A DNA stretch of 64,000 bases from NCBI GenBank assembly GCA_019694975.1, contig JAIBAY010000001.1:502732-566731 (forward strand), written 5' to 3'. A program made the position numbers and the translations under genes. This DNA comes from Chitinophagales bacterium. Its GTDB lineage: Bacteria; Bacteroidota; Bacteroidia; Chitinophagales; UBA10324. Below, piece by piece: positions 43,710 through 54,400 of this stretch (the first letter of the stretch is position 1; each line of letters opens with the position of its first letter). Under the pieces are notes generated by a model. The model was not told the DNA's origin and did not search any database. It saw only the letters and a program-made list of their open reading frames with translations.

Positions 43710-44740
43710 CAAAAATACTGGTTGCAGATGATGAAGCGGACCTGGAAGTGCTCATCAAGCAGAAGTTCCGCCAGAAGATAAGAGAGAAAAAATATGAATT
43801 TGTTTTCGCCATCAACGGCAAAGATGCGCTGATAAAGATTCAGCAGCATCCTGATGTGTCGGTCATTCTGCTTGATATCAATATGCCTGAGATGGATGGG
43901 TTGACCTTGCTCTCGAGGCTCAGTGAAGATTGCCCGCTGATCAAAGCCGTGATGGTATCGGCGTATGGCGATATGGATAATATACGCACTGCCATGAACC
44001 GCGGCGCCTTTGACTTCGTGACCAAACCCGTGAATTTTGAAGACCTGGAACTGACCATGGAGAAAACCATTCAGCATGTGAATCAGATCAGGAAAACATT
44101 GGAGGCTATTAAAGAAAACAATATCCTCAAGATGTACGTGGATGAAAATGTGCTGAAGTTCATGGGCAGCATCGAGTACGAAGCATCGCTGATGGCGAAT
44201 GAAACAGTGGAGGCCACCGTCGCATTCGTGGATATCTGCAGCTTCACTTCCATCAGTGAGAAAGAGACACCGGACGTAGTCGTGTCGCTGTTGAACCGTT
44301 ACTTTGACCTGATGGCAAAAGAAATTATTGCACAGAATGGCATCATTGATAAATTTATCGGCGACTGTGTGATGGCGGTTTTTAAAGGTGCTTATCACCT
44401 CGACCGTGCGATCGATGCCTGTCTCTCCATTCGCGACAAGATAGAAGCACTGCCTGCAGCAGGTGATAACTTCTCCGCAAAAGTTTCTATTGGCATTAAC
44501 AGCGGCGAAATGATCTCCGGCAATATCGGATCGGCTACTATCAAACGCCTGGATTATACGGTGATAGGTGATGCGGTAAATACGGCACAAAGACTGCAGT
44601 CAGCAGCCGGCGTCAGCCAGATCCTGATTAATGAAGCCTGCTATGAGAAAGTGAAACAGTCATTTAATTGCAGGCTGATTGGACCCGTGAAGCTTAAAAA
44701 CAAATCACAGGCAGTGGTGGTGTATGAAGTCGTTAATTGA
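43706..44740 (+). CDS. Response regulator fused to class III nucleotide cyclase
   Basis: This 344-residue protein has a receiver domain (acceptor Asp57 in [11 protein letters not shown], switch Ser/Lys), a short helical link (about 120-165) and a class III adenylate/guanylate cyclase domain. Catalytic residues are complete: metal ligands Asp176 (AFVDICSF) and Asp220 (KFIGDCVMA), transition-state Asn292 and Arg296 ([10 protein letters not shown]). The substrate pair Lys216 and Asp283 (LDYTVIGD) fits ATP, so cAMP is the likely product. Phosphorylation by the kinases upstream should control dimerisation. Cyclases are not common in Bacteroidota signalling operons. Confidence 0.92.
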   Translation: MTKILVADDEADLEVLIKQKFRQKIREKKYEFVFAINGKDALIKIQQHPDVSVILLDINMPEMDGLTLLSRLSEDCPLIKAVMVSAYGDMDNIRTAMNRGAFDFVTKPVNFEDLELTMEKTIQHVNQIRKTLEAIKENNILKMYVDENVLKFMGSIEYEASLMANETVEATVAFVDICSFTSISEKETPDVVVSLLNRYFDLMAKEIIAQNGIIDKFIGDCVMAVFKGAYHLDRAIDACLSIRDKIEALPAAGDNFSAKVSIGINSGEMISGNIGSATIKRLDYTVIGDAVNTAQRLQSAAGVSQILINEACYEKVKQSFNCRLIGPVKLKNKSQAVVVYEVVN

Positions 44741-44782
44741 GCAGTGATATTGATTTGAAGGATGTAGGGTGAAAAGTGAATG

Positions 44783-44975
44783 GTGGATATTGAATATTGA
44801 ATATTGAATATTGAATATTGAATATTGGATATTGATTATTGATTATTGGATATTGGATATTGGATATTGAATATTGGATATTGGATATTGAATATTGATT
44901 ATTGATTATTGAATATTGAATATTGAACACTCAATATTCAACACTCAATAATCAATATTCAATACTCGCTACTCA
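44783..44975. repeat. Degenerate heptamer array with inverted arm
   Basis: About 20 tandem copies of a 7-mer of the form RATATTG or ATTATTG run from 44783 to about 44930. They are followed by CAATATTC / CAATAATC units in the opposite sense to about 44970, so the ends can fold back on each other. The array fills the gap between the cyclase gene (stop 44740) and the convergent gene (stop 44976). It has no intervening unique spacers, so it is not a CRISPR. Confidence 0.8.
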
Positions 44976-46613
44976 CTACTCACTAATCACTACTTTCAAC
45001 ACGGAATGCCTGCCTTCACCGGTAACCGAAACAAAATATAACCCTGCCGGAAAATCTGTGGTTTGCACTTTAAGCAACTCACCGCCGGCTTCTTCACTGA
45101 AGACTTTTCTTGCTTTCATATCAAATATTTCCACATGGCTGTTGGCGGGAAGGCCCTGTATGAATACATAACCGGCAGCGGGATTCGGATATACGGAAAT
45201 GGCAACGGCCTCCGTCGCATCATCCACCACGCGCAACTGTGGATCGGCGAGGCGTGCCACATACAAATTTGATTTGTTCACTTTGATGGCATCAAAATAC
45301 ATGGCTGACCCGCCGATGCCGGCAATGCCGGCGAATTTCTTTTTCTGATAGATATCGAGGCAACTGACGGCATCATAATTTTTACCGCCGTTAACTGTTG
45401 CCCATTGCTCCGTGCCGTTATTGTTATATTTCACCAGTGCAATCTCATTGGATCCGGGATGGGCAGTAGTGGCGCTTACCGTTCCAAACGTTACTGTGGC
45501 GCCTGATGTAAATGCGATATAGGCGTCACCATCATTTGCTACCGCAAGATCATTTGCAAAATCACCGGTCGAAGCGCCGCCACCGGTTCGCAGCCATTGC
45601 ATCACATAGTCAGCATTATACTTGGCAATAAATATTTCAGCGTTGCCCGGTGAAGTGACCGTTGTGCCGCTGATAGTGGCAGTAAATGGCGCGAAGCCGC
45701 CGAAATTACCCGCGAGATAAATATTTCCCGCCACATCGGCATCAATATTACAGATATAGCCATTGGGCAGATCACCTACATCGCTGGTATAAATAAAATT
45801 GCTTGACTCATCAAAACGTGAAACAAAATAATCGTTGAACGTACCGTAGATCGTGTAATCGCCAAACGTGGTGTATCCTTCGCCGAAATTGCCAAGCACA
45901 TACGTATTGCCCAAACCATCAACAGCAATCCGGTTGCCGGATGAATTGCCCCCAAACTGGCTATTGGTCTGTCGTGCCCATGACAATGCACCGGTGCCTC
46001 CGTTATACTTTATCACGCACATATCATACACCGTTGCAGGTGAACCAAAATAATACACCCCCTGCACATTCATGGATCCGGCAAATTTGCCGGTTACGTA
46101 AGCATCACCGGCAGGGTTTACCGCCACATCATAAAAGAACTCTGATCCTGTTCCAATAGTGTGATCCCACCACTGCAGGTTTCCGCTGTTATTGATTTTC
46201 AGGATGAAGGCATCATTTTGACCTGTACAAGGCAAAGTATTTCCATCATATACGAGGTCTGCCTGGTAGTATCCGCATAAAAACACATTGCCCGCACCAT
46301 CTGCTGCGATTCTCTGCACGGTTGAACTTTCATTGCTGCCGATTGTCTTCACCCAAAGCACAGCGCCACTCTTACTGGTCTTGGCCACAAAGCTGTTGTA
46401 TTTGAATGGAGTGGTGGATGTGATATAGTTTCCGCCGACATAGTTATCACCATAAAAAGTTCCTGCAACAAACATGTTGCCGCTATTGTCAAAAGCAAAT
46501 CCGTTGACGGATGAACAACAACTGATATTCTTGGCGGCAGCCCAAGTGTAAGATTGTGAGAATGCTGTTCCGGAGAATGACAGCAACAGCAAAATGATAG
46601 TGAAGGTCTTCAT
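44976..46613 (-). CDS. SBBP-type beta-propeller T9SS protein
   Basis: This 545-residue protein starts at ATG 46613 (signal peptide MKTFTIILLLLSFSGTAFSQ). It has about nine repeats of 45-55 residues with the signature GNxYxxGxF and WARxxxG (for example AGDAYVTGKFAGSM and NTYVLGNFGEGY), a propeller of SBBP/NHL type. The end is a T9SS type A domain: ISVYPNPAAGYVFIQGLP, then VEIFDMKARKVFSEEAG and PAGLYFVSVT. It is probably a surface or released protein. It converges on the cyclase operon across the heptamer array. Confidence 0.88.
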   Translation of the reverse strand: MKTFTIILLLLSFSGTAFSQSYTWAAAKNISCCSSVNGFAFDNSGNMFVAGTFYGDNYVGGNYITSTTPFKYNSFVAKTSKSGAVLWVKTIGSNESSTVQRIAADGAGNVFLCGYYQADLVYDGNTLPCTGQNDAFILKINNSGNLQWWDHTIGTGSEFFYDVAVNPAGDAYVTGKFAGSMNVQGVYYFGSPATVYDMCVIKYNGGTGALSWARQTNSQFGGNSSGNRIAVDGLGNTYVLGNFGEGYTTFGDYTIYGTFNDYFVSRFDESSNFIYTSDVGDLPNGYICNIDADVAGNIYLAGNFGGFAPFTATISGTTVTSPGNAEIFIAKYNADYVMQWLRTGGGASTGDFANDLAVANDGDAYIAFTSGATVTFGTVSATTAHPGSNEIALVKYNNNGTEQWATVNGGKNYDAVSCLDIYQKKKFAGIAGIGGSAMYFDAIKVNKSNLYVARLADPQLRVVDDATEAVAISVYPNPAAGYVFIQGLPANSHVEIFDMKARKVFSEEAGGELLKVQTTDFPAGLYFVSVTGEGRHSVLKVVISE

Positions 46614-46791
46614 TTTTAGATTTGATTTTATTATCAATTGTGAAATTTAGTAAAAAATCCATGCGGCAAATATTTTACTTTCTTTATCGCAATTTGTCGC
46701 CGAACCGCTCATGGCAGCAACAATTGAATAATAACGTGCCTGCATTAAATAATCAGGCGCAATAGCTTATATTCAACATTTGAGAACGCTG

Positions 46792-49700
46792 ATGGAACTG
46801 ATGAAACGATTATTCCCATTCCTGATAATTTTCAGTTATTGTTTACCAGGGCATGCCATTTTCGCTCAGTCGGAAGTACCGCACTTTGAATACCTGACCA
46901 TTTCAGAAGGACTGCCGCATAACACTGTTTATTGCATTGCGCAGGACAGAAACGGACTGATGTGGTTTGGTACACAGGATGGACTTGTTCGATTTGACGG
47001 ATATACATGCCAGGTCATCAGGCAACAGGAACCGGATACTGCAGGCTTTCTCGGGAAAAGCATTCATTGCCTGCTGCAGGACAGCCATGGCAACTTATGG
47101 GCAGGCACACGCGGCAATGGCATCAATTTTCGCGACAACAGAACCGGTACATTTTTAAATCTTAAAAGTGAGCCGGCTCTGCAAACCATTTCCAAAAGCT
47201 GGATCAATACCTTATGCGAAGATCATTCCGGCTGTATATGGATCGGAACCATCGACAATGGTTTATTGATTTACGACCCAAAAACACATACATCAAGGCA
47301 CTTCGATAAATCAAACAGCCAGTTAACTGATAATGCCATTTCAAAAATAATCATTGATAAGACTGGTAAAGTATGGATTGGCGCCAGCGGCAAAGGCATT
47401 TATTATTACGATGAAAAAAGCAATGATTTTGTAAAGTTGCATTCATCGGTCAGCGGCGATACGGATTTTGAAAGTTTCCGTAAGACAATGCATGCAGATG
47501 ACAAAGGTCACTTATGGATTGGCACGGAAGGTTCTGGATTGTATCAGCTTGATCTTGCTTCCGACAAGCTGCAACGGTTTACGATGGAGAACGGGCTTGC
47601 TTCCAACAACATCATGGGTATTGCAGAAAACAAACAGGGCCATTTACTATTGGCGACCGATGGTGGCGGACTGAACATACTTGATCCGTCAACGCAGCAG
47701 TTTTCCATTTACAAAAGCAATCCGGGACAGAAATCATTAAACACAAATGCATTGTACAATGTATGTATCGACCGTGATCAAAATGTCTGGATTGGCACTT
47801 ACAACGGCGGAGTGAACGTGAATAAAATCCACAAAACATGGTTTGAGACCATATCGCTCACCGGAATTAAAAGTGCGGAACCGACAACACAATCTGTGTT
47901 GAGCTTATGCGAATCAATAGATGGTTCCATCTTCATTGGCTCTGATGGCGGAGGCCTTTTTATACTGGATAAAAAAGACAAGGTAATGCAGGCCATACCC
48001 AACCATCCTGCGGGCTACGGCAACGTGGTGAAAACAATATTGGAAGACAGCCACAACCGGCTTTGGCTGGGATACTTCAATGACGGGCTTAGTTATTATG
48101 ACCGTAAGTCGGGCACCTTCTGTCATTATCGTGCGAATGCCGCCGATACAATGAGTTTAAGCGGCAACAATGTATGGTCCATTACTGAAGGAGAGGATGG
48201 AAAGTTATGGATCGGAATTATTGGCGGAGGCGTGAATCTCTTCGACCCGGAAACCGGACTTTTTAAAAGATACCGCCATCATTCAAACGACACTTTCAGC
48301 ATCACCAGCGATGACGTGATGACGGTGCTGGTTGACCGGCAATCGGAAGTCTGGATTGGAACGGCAACGGATGGACTTAATCTTCTCGATAAAAACACCG
48401 GGCATTTCAGGCACTTTGTACACGAACAGGCAAAAGACAAAAGTCTTTCGGCCAACGATATAAGATGCATTTTTCAGGACAGTAAAAACAGGATATGGGT
48501 GGGAACGGAAAGCGGAGGGCTTAACCTGTGGCAAGGCAAGAATGAGTTTGCGCACTTTACCATGGAAGACGGTTTGATTTCGAATGCGATCATGGGGATT
48601 GTGGAAGACAGCGACGGTTATCTATGGCTCAGTACGTTTAAAGGCATCACCCGCTTTGAGCCGGCAACAAAGAAGTGTCTGAATTTTGATTTTCATCATA
48701 ATCCTTTTATCACCGCCAACCAATTTAACCAGGCGGCGATTTTAGCAGCTGCGAACCGTACCATTTATTTTGGTGGCATTAACGGATTAACATTTATTCA
48801 TACTGATGATGTCCGGATCTACGAAACCAAACCATCCGTCGCCTTCACCGATTTCAGGATATTTAATAAATCGGTACCGGTCGGTCTGTTGGCTGATGGC
48901 CGCACCATCTTAAGCCAAAGCCTGCAGGAAGTTTCAGAGATTCATTTATCCTATTACGACAATGTATTCTCATTTGAATTTGCAGCGCTGGATTACACTG
49001 AACCGTTCAAGAGTCAATATGCTTTTAAAATGGACGGCTTTGACCGCGGCTGGCGCAACACGTCAAGCGATCAGCGGGTGGTGACTTATACCAATCTCGA
49101 TCCCGGCACCTATTTTTTCAGGGTGAAAGGAACCAACAGCATAGGAATATGGAGTGATGAGAAAATCATGAAAGTAATTATCGCCCCGCCGTACTGGCAA
49201 ACATGGTGGTTCAAGACTATCGTACTGTTGTTGATGGCTGCACTTGTATGGCTGGCACTCCGCATCTATACCACTCGGCGGGAAATGACTTTGAAACAAA
49301 AGGTATTGGAATCAGAACGGTCCATTCTTGCCCTTACAAATGAAAACCTCGTATCAGAACAGACCATTTTGCAACTCCAGAACGAAAAGCTGGAAGTGGA
49401 AATTAAGTCGAAGAGCGCTGAACTGATGTCCAACGCTGTGCAGGCCGCGCATAAAAATGAAATCCTGATCGGCGTGAAAGAAAAACTGGAAGAAATTCAA
49501 ACTGCTTCAGACCAGGAGAAGGCCAGCCGGCTGATAAAAAGTCTGAAGTCAATGCTCAGTACTGAAATTGAAGGTGAAAAAAGCTGGGAACAATTCACTA
49601 CCTATTTCGACCAGGTGAACCAGAACTTTATTACCGAATTGCTCAGGAAACATCCCTCCCTCACGCAAAATGATCTGCGAATGTGTGCTCTCACCAGGCT

Positions 49701-49836
49701 CAATATGAGCAACAAAGAAATGGCCGCTTTACTGAATATATCTGTTCAGGGCGTGGAGAAAAGCCGTTACAGGTTAAAGAAACACCTGGGACTGACCGCT
49801 GAAGATGATCTCGGAGCCTATTTAAGAGTCATCTGA
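46792..49836 (+). CDS. Propeller/Y_Y_Y transmembrane regulator with LuxR-type HTH
   Basis: This 1014-residue protein (start ATG 46792, with another at 46801; TTG 46780 also in frame) has a signal segment, then 14 or so reg_prop repeats (blades of the form LWIGTxxxGLxxxD, for example NGLMWFGTQDGLVRFDG), a Y_Y_Y domain (about 690-800, FKMDGFDRGWRNTSSDQR), one TM helix (about 806-825), a coiled coil and a C-terminal helix-turn-helix: SNKEMAALLNISVQGVEKSR. It resembles Sus-type hybrid sensors but has no kinase or receiver; the HTH is joined straight to the coiled coil. It should sense the glycan product in the periplasm and control the downstream locus. Confidence 0.9.
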   Translation: MELMKRLFPFLIIFSYCLPGHAIFAQSEVPHFEYLTISEGLPHNTVYCIAQDRNGLMWFGTQDGLVRFDGYTCQVIRQQEPDTAGFLGKSIHCLLQDSHGNLWAGTRGNGINFRDNRTGTFLNLKSEPALQTISKSWINTLCEDHSGCIWIGTIDNGLLIYDPKTHTSRHFDKSNSQLTDNAISKIIIDKTGKVWIGASGKGIYYYDEKSNDFVKLHSSVSGDTDFESFRKTMHADDKGHLWIGTEGSGLYQLDLASDKLQRFTMENGLASNNIMGIAENKQGHLLLATDGGGLNILDPSTQQFSIYKSNPGQKSLNTNALYNVCIDRDQNVWIGTYNGGVNVNKIHKTWFETISLTGIKSAEPTTQSVLSLCESIDGSIFIGSDGGGLFILDKKDKVMQAIPNHPAGYGNVVKTILEDSHNRLWLGYFNDGLSYYDRKSGTFCHYRANAADTMSLSGNNVWSITEGEDGKLWIGIIGGGVNLFDPETGLFKRYRHHSNDTFSITSDDVMTVLVDRQSEVWIGTATDGLNLLDKNTGHFRHFVHEQAKDKSLSANDIRCIFQDSKNRIWVGTESGGLNLWQGKNEFAHFTMEDGLISNAIMGIVEDSDGYLWLSTFKGITRFEPATKKCLNFDFHHNPFITANQFNQAAILAAANRTIYFGGINGLTFIHTDDVRIYETKPSVAFTDFRIFNKSVPVGLLADGRTILSQSLQEVSEIHLSYYDNVFSFEFAALDYTEPFKSQYAFKMDGFDRGWRNTSSDQRVVTYTNLDPGTYFFRVKGTNSIGIWSDEKIMKVIIAPPYWQTWWFKTIVLLLMAALVWLALRIYTTRREMTLKQKVLESERSILALTNENLVSEQTILQLQNEKLEVEIKSKSAELMSNAVQAAHKNEILIGVKEKLEEIQTASDQEKASRLIKSLKSMLSTEIEGEKSWEQFTTYFDQVNQNFITELLRKHPSLTQNDLRMCALTRLNMSNKEMAALLNISVQGVEKSRYRLKKHLGLTAEDDLGAYLRVI

Positions 49837-50013
49837 TTAGTCAAATAAGCTGTTTAAGAGTTCAATTCTGCACAAATATTTACTGCTTTCGCAAAAATTT
49901 CAAGCTGTCCAGCATTTGTCCGGCCACTCAATTAGGTTAAGGGTGCCTGTCTGATTTACATTCGCCTCAACCTTTTTACGTCCTTTTTGTTCATCATCTC
50001 TAAACTCAAAAAC

Positions 50014-51396
50014 ATGGAAAAAATCATTACAAAAGCTTTCCTGATTATTTGCTGCTTAAGCAGTTTCTCTTTGCAGATCGCCAGGGCGAGTGATCCCACT
50101 TCCTCTGCCCCAACCCCCACGCAGCCTGCGGCCAATGTCATCTCCCTTTTCAGCAATGCATACAGCAATGTCACTGTTGACACATGGTCTGCAGTCTGGG
50201 ATGCTGCCGACCTCAGTAATTATGTAATCGGCACAAGTGATTCAGTAAAAAAGTACAGCAACCTTCAGTATTGTGGTATTGAATTCACCTCTCAGACTAT
50301 TGATGCCACCAATATGACACATTTTCATACTGACCTGTGGACGCCTGATGCAAGCATCTTCAGAATCAAACTTGTTGATTTCGGTGCCGATGGCGCTTAT
50401 GGTGGTGGAGATGATACCGAACAGGAACTCACTTTCGATGCCACTACTTCACCTGCCGTAACTACCAACAGCTGGATCAGTTTTGATATCCCGCTTTCCC
50501 TTTTTGCCGGCATGACTTCCAGGCAACATGTTGCACAACTGCTCTATGTTTCTGAAAGTAACACTGCCTTTATTGACAATGTTTACTTCCATAGTGGCGG
50601 AACCTCTGCACCAGAACCAACATCCTCTGCGCCTGCTCCCACAGCAATACAGTCCGACGTAATTTCCCTGTTCAGCAATGCTTATAACAATGTAACTGTG
50701 GATACCTGGTCAGCTTCCTGGGATGCTGCCGACCTCAGCAACTATGTGATCGGCACCAATGACTCTGTGAAAAAATACAGCAGCCTTGTGTTTTGTGGTA
50801 TCGAATTCACTTCACAGACCATTGATGCTACCAACATGTCTTATTTCCATACTGACATCTGGACACCGGATGCCACCACCTTTGGTATGAAGTTGGTTGA
50901 TTTCGGTGCCGATGGTGTTTTTGGCGGCGGAGATGATACCGAACAACAGCTGGATTTTAATGCAACCACCTCGCCGGCTATCGTTACCGGTAGCTGGATC
51001 AGTTTTGATATTCCGCTTTCACAGTTCACCGGTCTGGCATCACGGTCACACCTGGCACAATTAATTTATGTTGCCGGAGGCAGTACCGTTTATGTAGACA
51101 ATGTATATTTCCATAAGCTGTCAACAGGTATCCAGGATATTCAGCCTGTCAGCAATCTTTTCAGTGCATACCCTACCGTGGCTGATGCCGGCATTAATAT
51201 TCAGATGAATAATATTTCTTCGGCAAAGAAAACCACGCTTACCATGTCGAACATGCTGGGTCAGGTTGTTTACAATGGCACCATTGAACTTCAGCTTACA
51301 ACTATTCCGGTGCATGCAATGCCGGCAGGGTTATACCAGGTTACAATCCTTTCGGGTAACCAGATACAGTCACAAAAAGTGATCGTACGCCATTAA
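50014..51396 (+). CDS. Secreted protein with duplicated domain and T9SS tail (PUL)
   Basis: This 460-residue protein starts at ATG 50014, giving a signal peptide MEKIITKAFLIICCLSSFSL. Two near-identical domains of about 165 residues follow (bases 50098-50600 and 50627-51118), each starting TSSAPxPT and containing NAYxNVTVDTWSAxWDAADL, CGIEFTSQTIDATNM and GGGDDTEQ. A T9SS sorting domain ends it (LFSAYPTVADAGINIQMNN, GLYQVTILSGNQ). Domains of this kind occur as non-catalytic parts of Bacteroidota laminarinases, so a beta-glucan-binding role is likely. It lies between the regulator and susC. Confidence 0.85.
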   Translation: MEKIITKAFLIICCLSSFSLQIARASDPTSSAPTPTQPAANVISLFSNAYSNVTVDTWSAVWDAADLSNYVIGTSDSVKKYSNLQYCGIEFTSQTIDATNMTHFHTDLWTPDASIFRIKLVDFGADGAYGGGDDTEQELTFDATTSPAVTTNSWISFDIPLSLFAGMTSRQHVAQLLYVSESNTAFIDNVYFHSGGTSAPEPTSSAPAPTAIQSDVISLFSNAYNNVTVDTWSASWDAADLSNYVIGTNDSVKKYSSLVFCGIEFTSQTIDATNMSYFHTDIWTPDATTFGMKLVDFGADGVFGGGDDTEQQLDFNATTSPAIVTGSWISFDIPLSQFTGLASRSHLAQLIYVAGGSTVYVDNVYFHKLSTGIQDIQPVSNLFSAYPTVADAGINIQMNNISSAKKTTLTMSNMLGQVVYNGTIELQLTTIPVHAMPAGLYQVTILSGNQIQSQKVIVRH

Positions 51397-51436
51397 GCTG
51401 CATACTTTAAGATTCCTTCATCATTGCTGAGCCTGA

Positions 51437-51460
51437 AGGGTGGGAAATTTTTCCCACCCT
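51437..51460 (+). promoter_or_regulatory. Perfect hairpin between the first PUL gene and susC
   Basis: Arms AGGGTGGGAA and TTCCCACCCT (10 of 10 paired) close a 4-nt loop. It lies 41 bases after the upstream stop and 32 bases before the susC ATG. There is no T-run after it, so it is more likely an mRNA-stabilising or partial-attenuation element than a full terminator. Confidence 0.65.
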
Positions 51461-51491
51461 GATCAGGCCGGTTAAAGTAAGATAACCCACC

Positions 51492-54400
51492 ATGATAAAA
51501 TCATTGAAGCTCGGCATCATACTGCTCTTATGGCTGAGCAGTTCATTAGTAAAGGCACAAGGCACCATGGCTGTTACCGGCACAGTATCTGATGGAGCCG
51601 GCCCGCTGATCGGTGCAGTCATCGTAGAAAAAGGAACACAGAATGGAGTAGTCTCCGATGAAAATGGAGATTTTGCCATTAACGTGGCAGGCAAATCATC
51701 CATACTCCTATTTTCCTATGTCGGCCATAAAGACCAGGAAATAGCCGTAGGTAATCAGTCCACCATCAATGTTTCGCTGCAAAATGAAGACCTGCTTAAT
51801 GAAATTGTAGTAGTGGGTTATGGTACGCAGAAGAAAAGTGTAACCACCGGCGCCATTTCAAAAGTGCGCGGCGATGATCTTGAAAGTATGCCCGTCATGC
51901 GCATTGAGCAATCGCTGCAGGGCAGAACCTCCGGTGTTTGGGTTACTTCCAGCTCCGGCTCACCCGGCGCTGCGGCTACGGTAAGGGTGCGCGGCACAAC
52001 ATCCATTAACGACTCCAATCCGCTCTATGTGGTAGACGGCGTACCGATTAATGGTGGCATTGACTACCTGAACCAGGGCGATATTGAAAGTATTGAGGTG
52101 CTGAAAGATGCAGCCTCTGCAGCAATTTATGGTGCAAGGTCGGCTAACGGCGTCATCCTGGTTACTACCAAAAAAGGCAAGAAAGACATGATGGAAGTGT
52201 CATTGAACAGTTATTATGGAATACAAAATCCAACAAAAAAACTCTCCCTGCTGAATGCTACGCAATATGCCATCCTCATGAATGAATCATCGGTAGCAGC
52301 AGGTGGCGATGTATTGTTTTCCAATCCTGATTCTCTAGGGGAAGGCACAGACTGGCAGGATGCAGTGTTTGAAAAAAATGCACCTGTTCAGAATCATGAT
52401 CTCAGCATCTCGGCAGGATCAGGTAAATCATTGTATTATGGTTCCTTCAGCTATTTCGATCAGACCGGTATCGTATCCTCCAGCCAGTCCAGTTTTCAAC
52501 GTTACTCCGTTAGGTTCAATGGCACACATAATATCAGTAAATACATCACGGTAGGGCATACGCTGGGATATACCCGTAATAACGGCCAGGGTGTTCCGGA
52601 CAATACCGAATATGGTTCACCGCTCGGACGCGCCATCAACATCGATCCCATCACGCCGCTGATTGAAACAAGGCCCGATGTATTGAACAGCAATATATTT
52701 CAAAATTTTGCCGTGGTGCTCGATGATAACGGACAGCCCTATGGCATTTCTCCCTACGTAACATCGGAAATTGTAAATCCTGTTGCAGCCATTAAAGTGA
52801 ACCAAAGCAATGGCTGGGGTGATAAGATTGCAGGAAATGTATTTCTTGAGTTGATGCCTTTCAAAGGATTCAAATACCGTAGCGCTTATGGTGTTGACTT
52901 TGCGTACTGGGGCGCCGAAAGCTTTTCACCCGTCTATTACCTGAATGCCTCCAACCGGCTCGATATTAACCGGTATGCCCGTTCACAAAACCGCGGTGTG
53001 TATTGGAACTGGGATAACACTATTTCTTACCAGAAAACATTCCTTGAAAAACACAACTTCAATTTCCTCGCCGGCATGGTGGCAGAACATAACCAGGGCG
53101 AAGGCCTCAGTGGTTCTGTGCAGGACATTCCCGCTGATGATATTTCAAATGCTTCACTGTTGTATGCCGTTTCCCCCGAAAATCAGGGCTTTGGCGGTTA
53201 TGAATATGAAGGTGCACTGGTTTCCTACCTCGGCCGAATCACTTATGACTATGCAGGTAAATATCTTTTCTCTGCGCTTTTCAGGGTGGATGGATCACCC
53301 AAATTTGGCGAGAATTATCGCTATGGAACTTTTCCATCCGTATCCGCAGGATGGGTGGTTACAGAGGAAGAATTCTTAAAGTATAATGACTATATCAATT
53401 TCTTAAAGATCAGGGGCTCATGGGGCATAAACGGTAATGATAAGATCGGCGATTTTCGCTTTGTCTCCACCATTGGCGGCTTCCGCAATTATACTTTCGG
53501 TGTTGACGAATCACTCATCAACGGTTCCACACCTAATGCACTGGCCAATCCTGACCTTCGCTGGGAAGAGACGAAGCAGACCAATTTCGGTTTTGATGCA
53601 AGAATATTCAAAGACTTCACGCTGACCTTTGACTGGTTCATCAAAAAAACCAGCGGCATGTTGCTGGACATTGCAGTGCCGGGTTATGTAGGCAATGCCG
53701 GACCGGTTGGCAATATTGCATCGATGGAAAACAAAGGAATTGAATTTGAATTAGGCTACTCCAAAAAAATCGGGGAAGTGGCGCTGGATATAAGCGGTAA
53801 CCTGTCGCACTTTACAAATGTTGTAACAGACCTTGGTCCTGACAAAGAATATATTGTCGGACAAACATTCAGTCCGCAGGCTTTGGAAATCACACGCACC
53901 TCAGTGGGTGAGCCATTTGGTTATTTTTTTGGTTATCAGACTGACGGCATCTTTCAGAACCAGGACGAAATCAACAGCTACGTGGGTAACGATGGCATGC
54001 TCCTTCAACCGGACGCAACGCCCGGCGACTTCAGGTTCGTTGATATCAATAGTGACGGCATTATTGATGCAGACGACCGTACAAAAATCGGTGACCCGGT
54101 TCCTGACTTAGTGTATGGGTTCACTGTTGGAGCAAGCTGGAAAGGCTTTGACATTCTTTTATTCGGACAAGGTGTAGCCGGTGTGCAGGTATTTGATGCC
54201 ACCCGCAGGTTTGATCTGCAAATGGCCAACATGACGACTGATGCACTCGACCGCTGGACGGGAGAAGGCACTTCAGATGCCTATCCGCACCTGGTGATGA
54301 ATGACCCTAACAAGAACTTCAGCAGTTCCTCTGATTTTTATGTGAAAGATGCATCCTTCTTCCGCATCCGCACCTTACAACTGGGTTATACCCTGCCACT

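Noticed and set aside
44783-44975. CRISPR array
   Set aside because: The 7-mers are directly tandem with no unique spacers, and no cas gene is near.
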